Shown here: piece after piece, positions 34,960 to 43,690 of the stretch
Position numbering within the stretch: the first letter of the stretch is position 1
Layout: each line of letters starts with the position of its first letter
NCBI GenBank assembly: GCA_041391925.1
Contig: JAWKNA010000006.1
Coordinates: 310,001-374,000, forward strand
Reading direction: 5' to 3'
DNA: 64,000 nucleotides
Source: JBPOFM01 sp041391925
Lineage (GTDB): Bacteria; Bacteroidota; Bacteroidia; Flavobacteriales; Flavobacteriaceae
Notes under the pieces: model-generated
Databases searched by the model: none
What the model was told of the DNA's origin: nothing
Seen by the model: the letters and a program-made list of their open reading frames with translations, nothing else
Position numbers and translations under genes: made by a program

Positions 34960-35675
34960 TGAAACAGCCATCTGGTAAATTATATTTAATTCCGACAGGT
35001 CTGGGAGACAATCCTCCTTTGGAAATATTGCCGATTTCCATCAAAAAAATCATAGAATCCGTTGATGATTATATAGTAGAAAATGAGAAAACTGCCAGGA
35101 GATTTATCAAATCAATACATCCAAAAAAATCCCAACCAAATTTAAAGCTCTATACACTCAATAAATATACAAAACCCGAAGAGTTATATACTTTCTTGGA
35201 CAGCTGCGAAAAGGGTAAATCAATGGGATTACTTTCAGAAGCAGGTTGTCCTGCTGTTGCCGACCCTGGAGCAGATGTAGTAAAATTGGCGCATCAGAAA
35301 AACATTCAAATAGTACCTTTGGTTGGTCCTTCAAGTATTATTCTTGCAATGATGGGCTCCGGAATGAATGGCCAAAGTTTTGCTTTTAATGGTTACTTAC
35401 CAATAGACAAACATGAACGAAAAATGGAACTGAAACGTTTGGAAAAATTATCTTTTGACCATAACCAATCGCAATTATTTATAGAAACGCCCTATCGAAA
35501 TAATAAGATGTTGGAAGATTTATGTGATTCCTTACAGCCTCAAACACGTGTCTGTGTGGCTTGCGACTTAACGCTTACTTCAGAATATATCAAAACAATG
35601 CAAGTCAATGAATGGAAAGCTGCAAAAGTAGATTTGCACAAACGCCCAGCTATTTTTATCATTCATAAAGACTGA
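34959..35675 (+). CDS. Tetrapyrrole-methylase-fold SAM methyltransferase (RsmI-like)
   Basis: 238-residue methyltransferase of the RsmI/YraL fold. Visible are the N-terminal YLIPTGLGDNP, GLLSEAGCPAVADPGADVV (SAM-binding), VPLVGPSSIILAMMGSGMNGQ, FNGYLP and the FIETPYRN segment. RsmI 2'-O-methylates C1402 of 16S rRNA; Flavobacteria carry this shorter form, and I cannot show its target. Coupled by a 1-base overlap to the T9SS protein gene. Confidence 0.85.
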   Translation: MKQPSGKLYLIPTGLGDNPPLEILPISIKKIIESVDDYIVENEKTARRFIKSIHPKKSQPNLKLYTLNKYTKPEELYTFLDSCEKGKSMGLLSEAGCPAVADPGADVVKLAHQKNIQIVPLVGPSSIILAMMGSGMNGQSFAFNGYLPIDKHERKMELKRLEKLSFDHNQSQLFIETPYRNNKMLEDLCDSLQPQTRVCVACDLTLTSEYIKTMQVNEWKAAKVDLHKRPAIFIIHKD

Positions 35676-35685
35676 GCTTAAAATC

Positions 35686-36354
35686 TCAAATGGAGACCTT
35701 GGCTTTTCTATCTGCAATAATTGAAGACGTATCGTATCCTGAAAATTTCTTTAAATAGGAACGCATGGATGTTCCAAAAGCATCAGAAAATGTTTCATTT
35801 CCATAGCTTCTCAAGAATTTTTTAACACTTCCTGCGCCTGCAAGGTGTGCAGCTGCCAAAATCCCGGATTCTGTTATGGTTATTCCGCTTATCCTTTTAC
35901 CTTCAAAATGAGCAATTTCATTTCGCAAAATCCATTTATTGCGCTGTGCATATGCCATAAAGGCTTTTTCTTGCAATTCTGGTGTGTATAAAAAATCGTT
36001 AGGATTATAAATACCAAGTGCTCTTAAGGTCTCAACGCCAAATTGATATTTACCAAGATATCCAAAATCATTAACCACATGATAATTGCCTCTTGATTCT
36101 TTAAACCCTACTGCTTCTTTAAAGCCTAAATAGGCTTTCCCTAAAAAAGGAGAAAATTGAGTCTGGGATGCAGCCTTGTCAGCTTTCTGATTCTCTGACA
36201 ACATGGCAATATCTTTATTTACGGTATAATTGAGTTCTAGACCAGCGGTAGAAAAATTGGTCATATCCACTGTAGTATCGGGAAATAATCCAAAAGCAAG
36301 AACAGTCAAGATTGCAATAGGAAACGCGAAATAATTAGTCCATTTTTTTATCAT
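35686..36354 (-). CDS. Lysozyme-like (transglycosylase-fold) exported protein
   Basis: 222-residue protein with one N-terminal membrane segment or uncleaved signal (about 7-24) and a soluble domain containing GFKESRGNYHVVNDFGYLGKYQFG. Glu followed by SRGNY and then GKYQFG is typical of lysozyme-like peptidoglycan hydrolases of the soluble lytic transglycosylase type, with ITESGILAAAHLAGAGSVKKF matching the later helices. Likely trims peptidoglycan in the periplasm. A -7 box TATATTTG lies at 36410-36417. Confidence in the fold is moderate. Confidence 0.75.
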   Translation of the reverse strand: MIKKWTNYFAFPIAILTVLAFGLFPDTTVDMTNFSTAGLELNYTVNKDIAMLSENQKADKAASQTQFSPFLGKAYLGFKEAVGFKESRGNYHVVNDFGYLGKYQFGVETLRALGIYNPNDFLYTPELQEKAFMAYAQRNKWILRNEIAHFEGKRISGITITESGILAAAHLAGAGSVKKFLRSYGNETFSDAFGTSMRSYLKKFSGYDTSSIIADRKAKVSI

Positions 36355-36409
36355 AACTCCTAATTTATAGAACTTAATATCAATTTTTTTGTTCTAAATT
36401 TTCAGCGTG

Positions 36410-36417
36410 CAAATATA
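36410..36417 (-). promoter_or_regulatory. -7 element upstream of the lysozyme-like gene
   Basis: TATATTTG on the minus strand, giving a leader of about 50 bases before the ATG at 36354. Confidence 0.45.
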
Positions 36418-36459
36418 CGACTTTTATTTACTTACTGACTTTTAGACTGTTAATGTATG

Positions 36460-37371
36460 TTAAAAGTAGATGAAATGCGCCTTCAGACCATTTTTGCCAT
36501 CCAACTCCAAAGTTGGAAAAGGGACCTTGATGACGTTCAAAACGTCAAACACGGATTTCAAGACGTGGGAATTCGTTTTTATTTTTGTCAAATCTACATC
36601 AAAACTTAAATAGTATTGACGTCTCCGTTGAGGACTTATAATCAAATTATTAACAGGTTCGCTTTTGCCTGTCAGCATTCCTTCTGCACCATATCCAACT
36701 GCCAAATTCAACCATTTTGGAATATTGCTGTCTTTGAAAAACGAATGTACATTCACACTTAACCAATACGTCTGCCCATTGTAATCTTTTAACATCTCTT
36801 CTAAAAATCCTTCTCCCAGCTTATCTGGACGTTGGGGTGCAAAATCAGTTTGGTGAAATGAATATTTTAAGATGATGCGCTGTTCTTTCCAGAGTAATTC
36901 CTGACCAACGTACAATCCTGTTCCAGAAATATTGGCCATCATGTCTCCCCAGGAAAAACCCCACTCTTCACTAAATCCGTCAAACACCTCGACGGTTGTC
37001 AAAAAAGCCAACCCTAAAGTGGAGCCATACATCAATTGGTTCGTTTCACTTTCTCCACTCCATTTTAAGACATTCGCTCCAATCTTTCCAATTTGATAGG
37101 ATGAAAATACGTGTCCCATCTTGTCCATTTGTAGCCATTCATCATTGTCATTTAATGTATGGAATTTTGATTGAGGGTAATCAACATACCATAATTGATT
37201 CAACCCAACTAATGATAATGTAGCTAGAGATGCTTCGGTGATATAAATTGCATTTCGCCGTGAAACATTTAATGTATCACTTTGAGTTAGGAAGGAATTT
37301 ATTTTAGATTGCGGAAACGCAGAAAACGATACCAAAAAAATAAGAAGTGTATGGTTTATGGAACATTTCAA
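36460..37371 (-). CDS. DUF2279 lipid-envelope-type protein
   Basis: 303-residue protein with a signal peptide (ending SAFPQ) and the DUF2279 core: MDKMGHVFSSYQIGKIG, VEVFDGFSEEWGFSWGD, MMANISGTGLYVGQELLW. The family is found in the Bacteroidota envelope and has no proven function. The start is TTG (37371), two bases after the mltG stop (TGA-TT-TTG), with no in-frame ATG that keeps the signal peptide. It is read in one direction with mltG, the upstream acetyltransferase and dapF. Confidence 0.82.
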   Translation of the reverse strand: MKCSINHTLLIFLVSFSAFPQSKINSFLTQSDTLNVSRRNAIYITEASLATLSLVGLNQLWYVDYPQSKFHTLNDNDEWLQMDKMGHVFSSYQIGKIGANVLKWSGESETNQLMYGSTLGLAFLTTVEVFDGFSEEWGFSWGDMMANISGTGLYVGQELLWKEQRIILKYSFHQTDFAPQRPDKLGEGFLEEMLKDYNGQTYWLSVNVHSFFKDSNIPKWLNLAVGYGAEGMLTGKSEPVNNLIISPQRRRQYYLSFDVDLTKIKTNSHVLKSVFDVLNVIKVPFPTLELDGKNGLKAHFIYF

Positions 37372-37373
37372 AA

Positions 37374-38417
37374 TCAGCGATTGACACCTTGTTGATTAAT
37401 CCACCTCACGTATTCTTGACGGTTAACATTATGTTGCGCCAAGGTTTTTGAAAATTTGTGATAGCCAAAATTCTTAATATCAGCCACAAAATAATAATAG
37501 TCATGATTCTCTGCGTTGAGAACAGCTTCAATCGACGAAATGTCTGGCATGGCGATTAGACCTGGTGGCAATCCAGCATATTTATAGGTATTGTAAGGTG
37601 AATCCAACTCCAAATCTTTATAGAGTACGCGTTTAATCACTTGGTTAAAATCATTCGAGTTTTTTTTGATGGCATATATAACGGTCGGGTCTGCCTGAAG
37701 TGGCATCCCAACTTTTAGACGGTTCAGATAAACACCCGCAACTCTTGAACGTTCATCTACTTTGGCAGTTTCCTTTTGGACTATAGACGCCAGTACTGTT
37801 ACTTGATTGGGTGTAAGGTTTAAACTTTTGGCCTTATCCAATCGTGCATCATTCCAAAATCGATTGTATTCTTTCAACATTCTGTCTCTAAACTGTTCTG
37901 CAGAAGTGTTCCAAAAAAACTCATAACTATTTGGGATATACATTCCTAAAGCGGTGGCATTAGAAAAATTGTTTTCATTTAAAAATTCAGAATCTTTCAT
38001 CACTGTAATTAATGAAAGACTATCGGCTTCTATCTGTGAAGCAATTCTCCCGGCAAGATTTTCTAATGTTTCTTGATTGTTGAATGACAATTGCAATGGA
38101 ACATTATTGCTACGTATGGAATTGATAATATCATTGTTGTTCATATTTTTTTTAATGATATATCTACCTGCTTTGATGTTTGTAGTGTATTTCTTTTGTT
38201 TTGCTAGTACATCAAAACTTCCGATATCCTTCAATAAAGGTTCCAATTGTCCACGAACTTCTTCATAAGTTGCATTCGTCGGAACAAACACATATGCTTC
38301 ATCATTGTTGAACGCCGTGTTGGAATTGAACATAATCGTGTAAATATTATAGGCAACAACACCTGCAACGACAAGTCCTATCAGAACAATAGCAAGTAGA
38401 ATTTTTTTGATGTACAT
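37374..38417 (-). CDS. mltG: Endolytic murein transglycosylase MltG
   Basis: Inner-membrane peptidoglycan cleaving enzyme that sets glycan strand ends. The 347-residue protein has one N-terminal membrane helix (7-28), a LysM-like region (IKAGRYIIKKNMNNNDIINSI) and the YceG domain with catalytic Glu E216 in SIVQKETAKVDE, then AGVYLNRLKVGMPLQADPTV. The segment SPYNTYKYAGLPPGLIAMP is diagnostic of the family. It follows the acetyltransferase without a gap. Confidence 0.95.
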   Translation of the reverse strand: MYIKKILLAIVLIGLVVAGVVAYNIYTIMFNSNTAFNNDEAYVFVPTNATYEEVRGQLEPLLKDIGSFDVLAKQKKYTTNIKAGRYIIKKNMNNNDIINSIRSNNVPLQLSFNNQETLENLAGRIASQIEADSLSLITVMKDSEFLNENNFSNATALGMYIPNSYEFFWNTSAEQFRDRMLKEYNRFWNDARLDKAKSLNLTPNQVTVLASIVQKETAKVDERSRVAGVYLNRLKVGMPLQADPTVIYAIKKNSNDFNQVIKRVLYKDLELDSPYNTYKYAGLPPGLIAMPDISSIEAVLNAENHDYYYFVADIKNFGYHKFSKTLAQHNVNRQEYVRWINQQGVNR

Positions 38418-38942
38418 TTAATGATTGATAAGTTGAAATAAATATTCATTTTGGTAACTGCCATTGATAGCATTCCAATCTTTTTTAAGGCCGATTTTCT
38501 CAAAGCCCTGATTGGTGAACAGTGTAATACTGGCTTTATTGTCCTCTGTAATGTTACAATACAATTGGTGCAGATTGAGATGCTCAAAACTGTAATTGAC
38601 CAATAATTGCAAAGCTTCTTTACCAAAACCCTGTTGACGATTAGTTGATTCTTTTACTAAAATCCCAACTCCAGCGCGACTGTTCTTAAAATCGAAATCG
38701 AACAAATCAATCATCCCAAGGGCTTTATTCTCATAACTGGAAATAACTAATCTTAATTGTTTGGCTTCAAAAATATCTTTATGTGAATTTTCAAGATATT
38801 GTGTCAAAATGTATTTTGAATACGGTGTTTGTGTATTACTGATTTCCCAGAAAGTCTCGTCGTTTTCAATGGTATAAATAAATTCTAGGTCTTCAGGTTC
38901 CAATGCCCTCAAAAAGACGTATTTTCCTTTCAGCGTCATCAT
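38418..38942 (-). CDS. GNAT-family N-acetyltransferase
   Basis: 174-residue RimJ/SpeG-like acetyltransferase. It has LKGKYVFLRALEPEDLEFIY at the start, VGILVKESTNRQQGFGKEAL as the acetyl-CoA loop (RxxGxG/A form) and LHQLYCNITEDNKASITLF near the end. Substrate not known. Its ATG overlaps the dapF stop (ATGA) and its stop is one base from mltG, so dapF, this gene, mltG and DUF2279 are co-transcribed. Confidence 0.88.
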   Translation of the reverse strand: MMTLKGKYVFLRALEPEDLEFIYTIENDETFWEISNTQTPYSKYILTQYLENSHKDIFEAKQLRLVISSYENKALGMIDLFDFDFKNSRAGVGILVKESTNRQQGFGKEALQLLVNYSFEHLNLHQLYCNITEDNKASITLFTNQGFEKIGLKKDWNAINGSYQNEYLFQLINH

Positions 38943-39712
38943 AGTGTGCCTTTAAAAACTTGAATTGCTGGCCCAATCAGCCAAATATCTTTGTAGCCTG
39001 TTTCACTCTTTTTAAAATCAACTTGCAATTGTCCTCCTTGAGTATGTAGCGTTATCAGGTTCTTTTCGGTTTCACCAATATAGTTCATCGCTAGAGCTAC
39101 GGCAGTGACTCCTGTACCACAAGACAAAGTTTCATCTTCTACGCCTCGTTCGTAAGTGCGCACAAAAAACGATTCTTCGGTCAGTTTTTTGACAAAATTC
39201 ACATTGCTTCCATCTTTATAATACGGAGCTCCATAACGAATTCTGCTTCCAACGGATTTAATATCCATAAGTTCCAAGTCAGCGTCCATCTGTACATGAT
39301 GCGGCGAACCAGTATTCAAAAAAACATGGTTATTATGTTTTTCTACGGTTTTAACATCTTGCATCTGAAGTTTTATCATATCACTTTCAATGGTAGCATG
39401 ATGCAAACCGTCCATGGCTTCAAATGTGGCCTTATCTTTTATAATTCCCAAATAGTTTGCAAAAGCTGTGATACAACGGCCTCCATTGCCACACATACTG
39501 CTTTGGTTACCATCCGAATTGTAATAGACCATTTTGAAATCTGCATTTGAATCGTTTTCCAAAAGTATCAAGCCATCCGCTCCAATCCCAAAACGTCTGT
39601 CGCATAATTTAGCGATGAGTTCTGTATTGTCTTTATCAAAAACCTCTTGACGATTATCTATCATCACAAAGTCATTGCCTGTTCCTTGGTACTTATAAAA
39701 TTCAATCTTCAT
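38939..39712 (-). CDS. dapF: Diaminopimelate epimerase
   Basis: Converts LL- to meso-diaminopimelate for lysine and peptidoglycan. The 257 residues (from ATG 39712, MKIEFYKYQGTGNDF) have both catalytic Cys residues in SSMCGNGGRC and ETLSCGTG. An alternative start 27 bases upstream would add residues that relatives lack. A -7 box TATATTTG (39720-39727) ends 7 bases before the ATG, suggesting a very short or absent leader. First gene of the dapF-GNAT-mltG-DUF2279 run. Confidence 0.96.
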   Translation of the reverse strand: MKIEFYKYQGTGNDFVMIDNRQEVFDKDNTELIAKLCDRRFGIGADGLILLENDSNADFKMVYYNSDGNQSSMCGNGGRCITAFANYLGIIKDKATFEAMDGLHHATIESDMIKLQMQDVKTVEKHNNHVFLNTGSPHHVQMDADLELMDIKSVGSRIRYGAPYYKDGSNVNFVKKLTEESFFVRTYERGVEDETLSCGTGVTAVALAMNYIGETEKNLITLHTQGGQLQVDFKKSETGYKDIWLIGPAIQVFKGTL

Positions 39713-39719
39713 ACGTGGG

Positions 39720-39727
39720 CAAATATA
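39720..39727 (-). promoter_or_regulatory. -7 element of the dapF operon
   Basis: TATATTTG (minus) with only 7 bases to the ATG at 39712; transcription would begin 0-4 bases before the start codon. Confidence 0.5.
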
Positions 39728-39866
39728 AGAATAATCCATTGCTTTTTCGTTTGTTAAACGAGCGTTAAAGTTGAAGTTAAAAATCGTTAAACTTAAATTC
39801 TCGATTCAATAAATAGTTAATTTTAGTCGTTAACTGAACACATAATTATCAAAACCTGATATTCAG

Positions 39867-41270
39867 ATGAAAAAGATTTTAACCTTACTATTCGTTTCTG
39901 TTTTAGGTGGAATCATGACCCTTTCTGCCTATAAACTTTTTATCGAAAAAGACACTAAATTTTTTGTTGCCTCAAATGATTCAAAACCCTCATTCATTCC
40001 AACAAACAACACCACCTCCAATTTACTTTATAATGCTGATGCAGTAGATTTTACTAAAGCTGCTGAAAATGCCGTTCATGCAGTCGTTCACGTCAAGAAC
40101 ACTACGATAAGTCAAGGCGGACCTGTGACCTTGCAGGATTTATTTTATGGAAGAAGCCAACCAAGGACGCAAGTTGGTACTGGTAGTGGTGTTATTATTT
40201 CGCCAGATGGCTATATCATAACCAACAATCACGTCATTAATGGTGCACAGGATTTATCCATTACATTAAATGACAATAAAATATACACTGCAAAATTAAT
40301 TGGAACCGATGAAAAAACAGACATCGCTCTGTTGAAGATTGACGCCGACGAAGATTTGCCTTATGCAACCTTTGGCGATTCAGACCAAGCAAAAGTTGGT
40401 GAATGGGTTCTTGCCGTAGGAAATCCATTTAATTTGACTTCAACAGTTACTGCTGGAATTATAAGTGCAAAATCAAGGGATTTGTCTGGTGTCAATGCGC
40501 AATCATTTATTCAGACAGACGCTGCCGTAAATCCTGGAAATTCTGGTGGTGCACTGGTAAACATCAATGGTGACCTAATAGGAATCAATACTGCTATCAC
40601 ATCGCAAACGGGTTCGTACATTGGATATTCGTTTGCAGTTCCTAGCAATATTGCAAGAAAAGTTGTTGAAGACATCATGGAATTTGGAAATGTTCAGACT
40701 GGAATTTTAGGCGTCAATGTTTTAAACCGAAACTCAAAATATGCAATTGAAAATGGATTAAACGAAATTGATGGTGTGTATGTCAGTGAAATAGAAGAGA
40801 ACTCTGGAGCGGCTAAAGCTGGCATTAAAAACGGAGATATCATCAAGAAAGTGGACAATATCAAGATTTCAAAATTTTCTGATTTGAGCGGTTATTTGAC
40901 CACCAAACGTCCAAATGACGTGGTCAAAGTAACCATCGATAGAGATGGTGACGAAAAAATATTGCCTGTGACTTTGACAAAATTTGAAAATTCAACAGTT
41001 GAATATCTCGATATGCAATTGAAAAACATTCCAAAACAGGCCAAAGAAAAATATAAAATAGAATATGGCGTACTGGTTATCAAGAACGAAAATTATGCGC
41101 TTTACAAAAATTTGGGCATCAATGAAGGTTATGTCATTACCGAAATTAATGGGGAAAAAATAAATTCTGTTAAAGATATTGCCAAGCTACAACAAAAATA
41201 CGGTGATAACATCACTAAAATAAGTGTCATCAATACCAATGGCCAAAAGGAAAGTTTTATCTTTAGATAG
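39867..41270 (+). CDS. HtrA/DegP-type serine protease
   Basis: Periplasmic protease/chaperone of 467 residues anchored by an N-terminal hydrophobic segment (about 4-22). The catalytic triad is intact: H122 in TNNHVI, D152 in TDIALL and S226 in GNSGGAL. Two PDZ domains follow (from about 270, GILGVNVL, and from about 375). It probably handles misfolded envelope proteins. It stands alone on the plus strand, with a terminator about 30 bases after the stop. Confidence 0.95.
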   Translation: MKKILTLLFVSVLGGIMTLSAYKLFIEKDTKFFVASNDSKPSFIPTNNTTSNLLYNADAVDFTKAAENAVHAVVHVKNTTISQGGPVTLQDLFYGRSQPRTQVGTGSGVIISPDGYIITNNHVINGAQDLSITLNDNKIYTAKLIGTDEKTDIALLKIDADEDLPYATFGDSDQAKVGEWVLAVGNPFNLTSTVTAGIISAKSRDLSGVNAQSFIQTDAAVNPGNSGGALVNINGDLIGINTAITSQTGSYIGYSFAVPSNIARKVVEDIMEFGNVQTGILGVNVLNRNSKYAIENGLNEIDGVYVSEIEENSGAAKAGIKNGDIIKKVDNIKISKFSDLSGYLTTKRPNDVVKVTIDRDGDEKILPVTLTKFENSTVEYLDMQLKNIPKQAKEKYKIEYGVLVIKNENYALYKNLGINEGYVITEINGEKINSVKDIAKLQQKYGDNITKISVINTNGQKESFIFR

Positions 41271-41292
41271 AACCGTTTAATAATAGTTGGTA

Positions 41293-41333
41293 AAACCCTT
41301 CAAGATTGAAAATCCTGAAGGGTTTTTTATTTT
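41293..41333 (+). terminator. Intrinsic terminator after htrA
   Basis: AAACCCTTCA / TGAAGGGTTT form a 10-bp stem, followed by a T-rich run. It ends the protease transcript before the GAPDH promoter. Confidence 0.85.
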
Positions 41334-41365
41334 CAAAAAACATTACGAAAACGTTTGAAATATAC

Positions 41366-41373
41366 TATTTTTG
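41366..41373 (+). promoter_or_regulatory. -7 element of the GAPDH gene
   Basis: TATTTTTG matches TAnnTTTG, about 40 bases upstream of the ATG at 41414. No TTTG at the usual -33 distance. Confidence 0.4.
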
Positions 41374-41413
41374 CAAAAAATTTAAAAAACAACACACACT
41401 AAACTTTAACATT

Positions 41414-42862
41414 ATGAGTTTGAACGGAACTTATGAAAACGAATTGGCTTTTCAAGCCGACCGAAGACGTGCAACAGTTGAATTTATAAAAATTGTAAGC
41501 GATCTTTGGTACGACAAATCAATTGAGTTGGTCATTTTCAGGAATCAATTAATTGACAAAAATGTCAGCGAAATTCTCAATCTGCACGAGTATGCAGGTG
41601 AATTTGTTGGAAAACCAATTTCGATTTTCGATTCTGTAGAGATTGCACAGGCTATCAAACAATTGGACATTCCGCCTGCCAAATTGGATATTGGCAAACT
41701 TACTTACGAATATCATTTGGAAGACCAAAAATACAGCAACGCCATGGCTTTTGTTGCTGACAAACTTAAAGGGGCGAGCAAATATGAGAGTATCAAGCCT
41801 AAAGATGTTATTTTATATGGATTTGGTAGAATTGGTCGATTGGTCGCAAGAGAATTGATGACCAAAACAGGAAAAGGAAGTCAAATGCGATTGAGAGCCA
41901 TCGTGACCAGAGGTAAAATTGACCAAACTGTGTTGGAAAAAAGAGCATCATTGTTGAGGAATGATTCTGTACATGGTGATTTTTCAGGAACTGTGATTGC
42001 AGATTTAAAAAATAGTGCCTTGATTATCAATGGAACCACAGTAAATATTATTTCTGCCAATAATCCAGAAGATATTGACTATACAAAATATGGCATCAAA
42101 GACGCTTTGGTGATTGATAATACAGGAGTTTTTAGAGACAAAGAGGCTCTAACCAGACATTTGTCCTCAAAAGGAGTTAATAAAGTCCTATTGACAGCTC
42201 CGGGAAAAGGGGTGCCAAACATTGTACATGGCGTCAACCATTTGGACTACGACCCAGACAAAGTAGATATTTTTTCTGCTGCATCTTGTACCACTAATGC
42301 TATTACTCCAGTTTTAAAAGCTATCGAAGATACTTTGGGTGTTAAACATGGACATATTGAAACCATCCATGCCTACACAAATGACCAAAATTTGGTGGAC
42401 AATTACCATGATAAATACCGACGTGGTCGTGCTGCTAGCTTGAATATGGTCATTACCGAAACAGGAGCCGGAAGCGCAGTGACAAAAGCATTGCCATCCA
42501 TGGATGGAAAATTGACTTCAAACGCCATTAGAGTTCCTGTGCCCAATGGTTCTTTGGCTATACTGAATTTGGAACTCGAGAAAAAAACAACTTTGGATGG
42601 TATCAATTCTATTTTAAAAAAATACGCTTTGGAAGGCAATCTTGTAGAACAAATAAAATATGAATTGAGTGATGAGCTCGTATCGAGTGATATTGTTGGG
42701 ATTTCTGCCCCAGCTATTTATGACAGTAAAGCTACCATTGTGAGAGCAGATGGAAAAAACGCACTTTTATATATTTGGTATGATAATGAATATGGATATA
42801 GCCACCAAGTCATCAGGTTAGCAAAATATATATCTAAAGTAAGACGTTATACCTATTATTAA
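41414..42862 (+). CDS. Glyceraldehyde-3-phosphate dehydrogenase, long form
   Basis: Glycolytic/gluconeogenic dehydrogenase of 482 residues, about 140 longer than classic GAPDH because of an N-terminal helical extension (to about residue 135). The Rossmann part starts at ILYGFGRIGRLVAREL. The catalytic Cys is in SAASCTTNAITP, the HAYTNDQNLVD segment follows, and WYDNEYGYSHQVIRLA closes the fold. The start is the ATG at 41414; the upstream in-frame ATG at 41306 lies inside the preceding terminator and is rejected. Long GAPDHs of this kind are common in Bacteroidota and may favour gluconeogenesis; that is inference. Confidence 0.93.
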   Translation: MSLNGTYENELAFQADRRRATVEFIKIVSDLWYDKSIELVIFRNQLIDKNVSEILNLHEYAGEFVGKPISIFDSVEIAQAIKQLDIPPAKLDIGKLTYEYHLEDQKYSNAMAFVADKLKGASKYESIKPKDVILYGFGRIGRLVARELMTKTGKGSQMRLRAIVTRGKIDQTVLEKRASLLRNDSVHGDFSGTVIADLKNSALIINGTTVNIISANNPEDIDYTKYGIKDALVIDNTGVFRDKEALTRHLSSKGVNKVLLTAPGKGVPNIVHGVNHLDYDPDKVDIFSAASCTTNAITPVLKAIEDTLGVKHGHIETIHAYTNDQNLVDNYHDKYRRGRAASLNMVITETGAGSAVTKALPSMDGKLTSNAIRVPVPNGSLAILNLELEKKTTLDGINSILKKYALEGNLVEQIKYELSDELVSSDIVGISAPAIYDSKATIVRADGKNALLYIWYDNEYGYSHQVIRLAKYISKVRRYTYY

Positions 42863-42898
42863 TAATAAGACGTCCATTTTTAAACATTGTTCGTATAT

Positions 42899-42931
42899 AA
42901 AAATAGCCTTACTTATGTGAGGCTATTTGTT
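42899..42931 (+). terminator. Terminator after GAPDH
   Basis: AAATAGCCTTAC / GTGAGGCTATTT hairpin with a 4-base loop, then TTTGTTTAAAA. The T-run is modest. Confidence 0.7.
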
Positions 42932-43000
42932 TAAAATGAAACAAATAATAATTATAATTCTTATCTTGTTCAAAATTAACCACATCTAAAAAAACTTTAA

Positions 43001-43621
43001 ATGCATTCCATTAAAACTTTAACTGTTACCTTATTTTCTTTGTTGCTGTATTTCAACATTAACGCTCAAGAAACTCCAGACCAAACAGATGAAGACAAAC
43101 TTTCGTTGACAGAAGGTTCCATCAGCAATCAATTTGAATACATCATTCAAAAATCTTACAGCTATCAAGAATTCAAAAACGTAAAAAAGGCATGGTTATA
43201 TGAATTAAAGGCTCATACACTTGATTCTCTAAAAGCCATTCAAGTTGATTTAACAAATACTCAAAAAGTGGTTGACAGCTTAAATCAAGAAATAGTTGCT
43301 CTAAAATCCAATTTATCCGAAACAAAATCAAACCTATCATCTACCATTGAAGAAAAAGACAATATGGCATTATTTGGAATGCCCATGAGCAAGTCGAGTT
43401 ATAGTGCTATTATGTGGAGTATTATTGGAGTTCTATTTGCACTTTTGCTATTATTTATCTACAAATTTAGAAATAGCAACGCAGTTACAAGCCAATCCAA
43501 AAAGGCACTTTCAGAAATCGAAGAAGAATTTGAAGAACATCGACGCAATGCTTTGGAACGTGAGCAGATCGTACGTCGGCAACTTCAAGACGAGCTCAAT
43601 AAACAAAAGAAAAACAAATAA
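43001..43621 (+). CDS. Signal-peptide coiled-coil membrane protein of unknown function
   Basis: 206 residues: a signal peptide (about 1-22, ending INAQ), a coiled-coil region (about 60-120, rich in Leu/Ser/Glu/Lys), one membrane segment at about 134-153 (YSAIMWSIIGVLFALLLLF) and a charged, helical C-terminal tail (about 165-206) with many Glu/Arg. It looks like a bitopic envelope protein with coiled coils on both sides. Neighbouring trmD may explain database names calling it a tRNA methyltransferase, but no such domain is visible. It ends with its own terminator. Confidence 0.7.
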   Translation: MHSIKTLTVTLFSLLLYFNINAQETPDQTDEDKLSLTEGSISNQFEYIIQKSYSYQEFKNVKKAWLYELKAHTLDSLKAIQVDLTNTQKVVDSLNQEIVALKSNLSETKSNLSSTIEEKDNMALFGMPMSKSSYSAIMWSIIGVLFALLLLFIYKFRNSNAVTSQSKKALSEIEEEFEEHRRNALEREQIVRRQLQDELNKQKKNK

Positions 43622-43630
43622 TAAATCACA

Positions 43631-43661
43631 AAATCCGAAAGTATATTTCGGATTTTTTTTT
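43631..43661 (+). terminator. Intrinsic terminator between coiled-coil gene and trmD
   Basis: AAATCCGAAA / TTTCGGATTT hairpin with loop GTATA, followed by eight T residues. Confidence 0.85.
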
Positions 43662-43690
43662 CGCATCTTTGCAGTCAATACCATTCAACA

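Noticed and set aside
41306..41413. N-terminally extended GAPDH reading from 41306
   Set aside because: The extra 36 codons cover the htrA terminator hairpin and the -7 box; homologous length is reached from 41414.
43001..43621. Naming the coiled-coil gene a tRNA (guanine-N1)-methyltransferase
   Set aside because: It lacks any SPOUT or other methyltransferase motif; the label would only come from adjacency to trmD.
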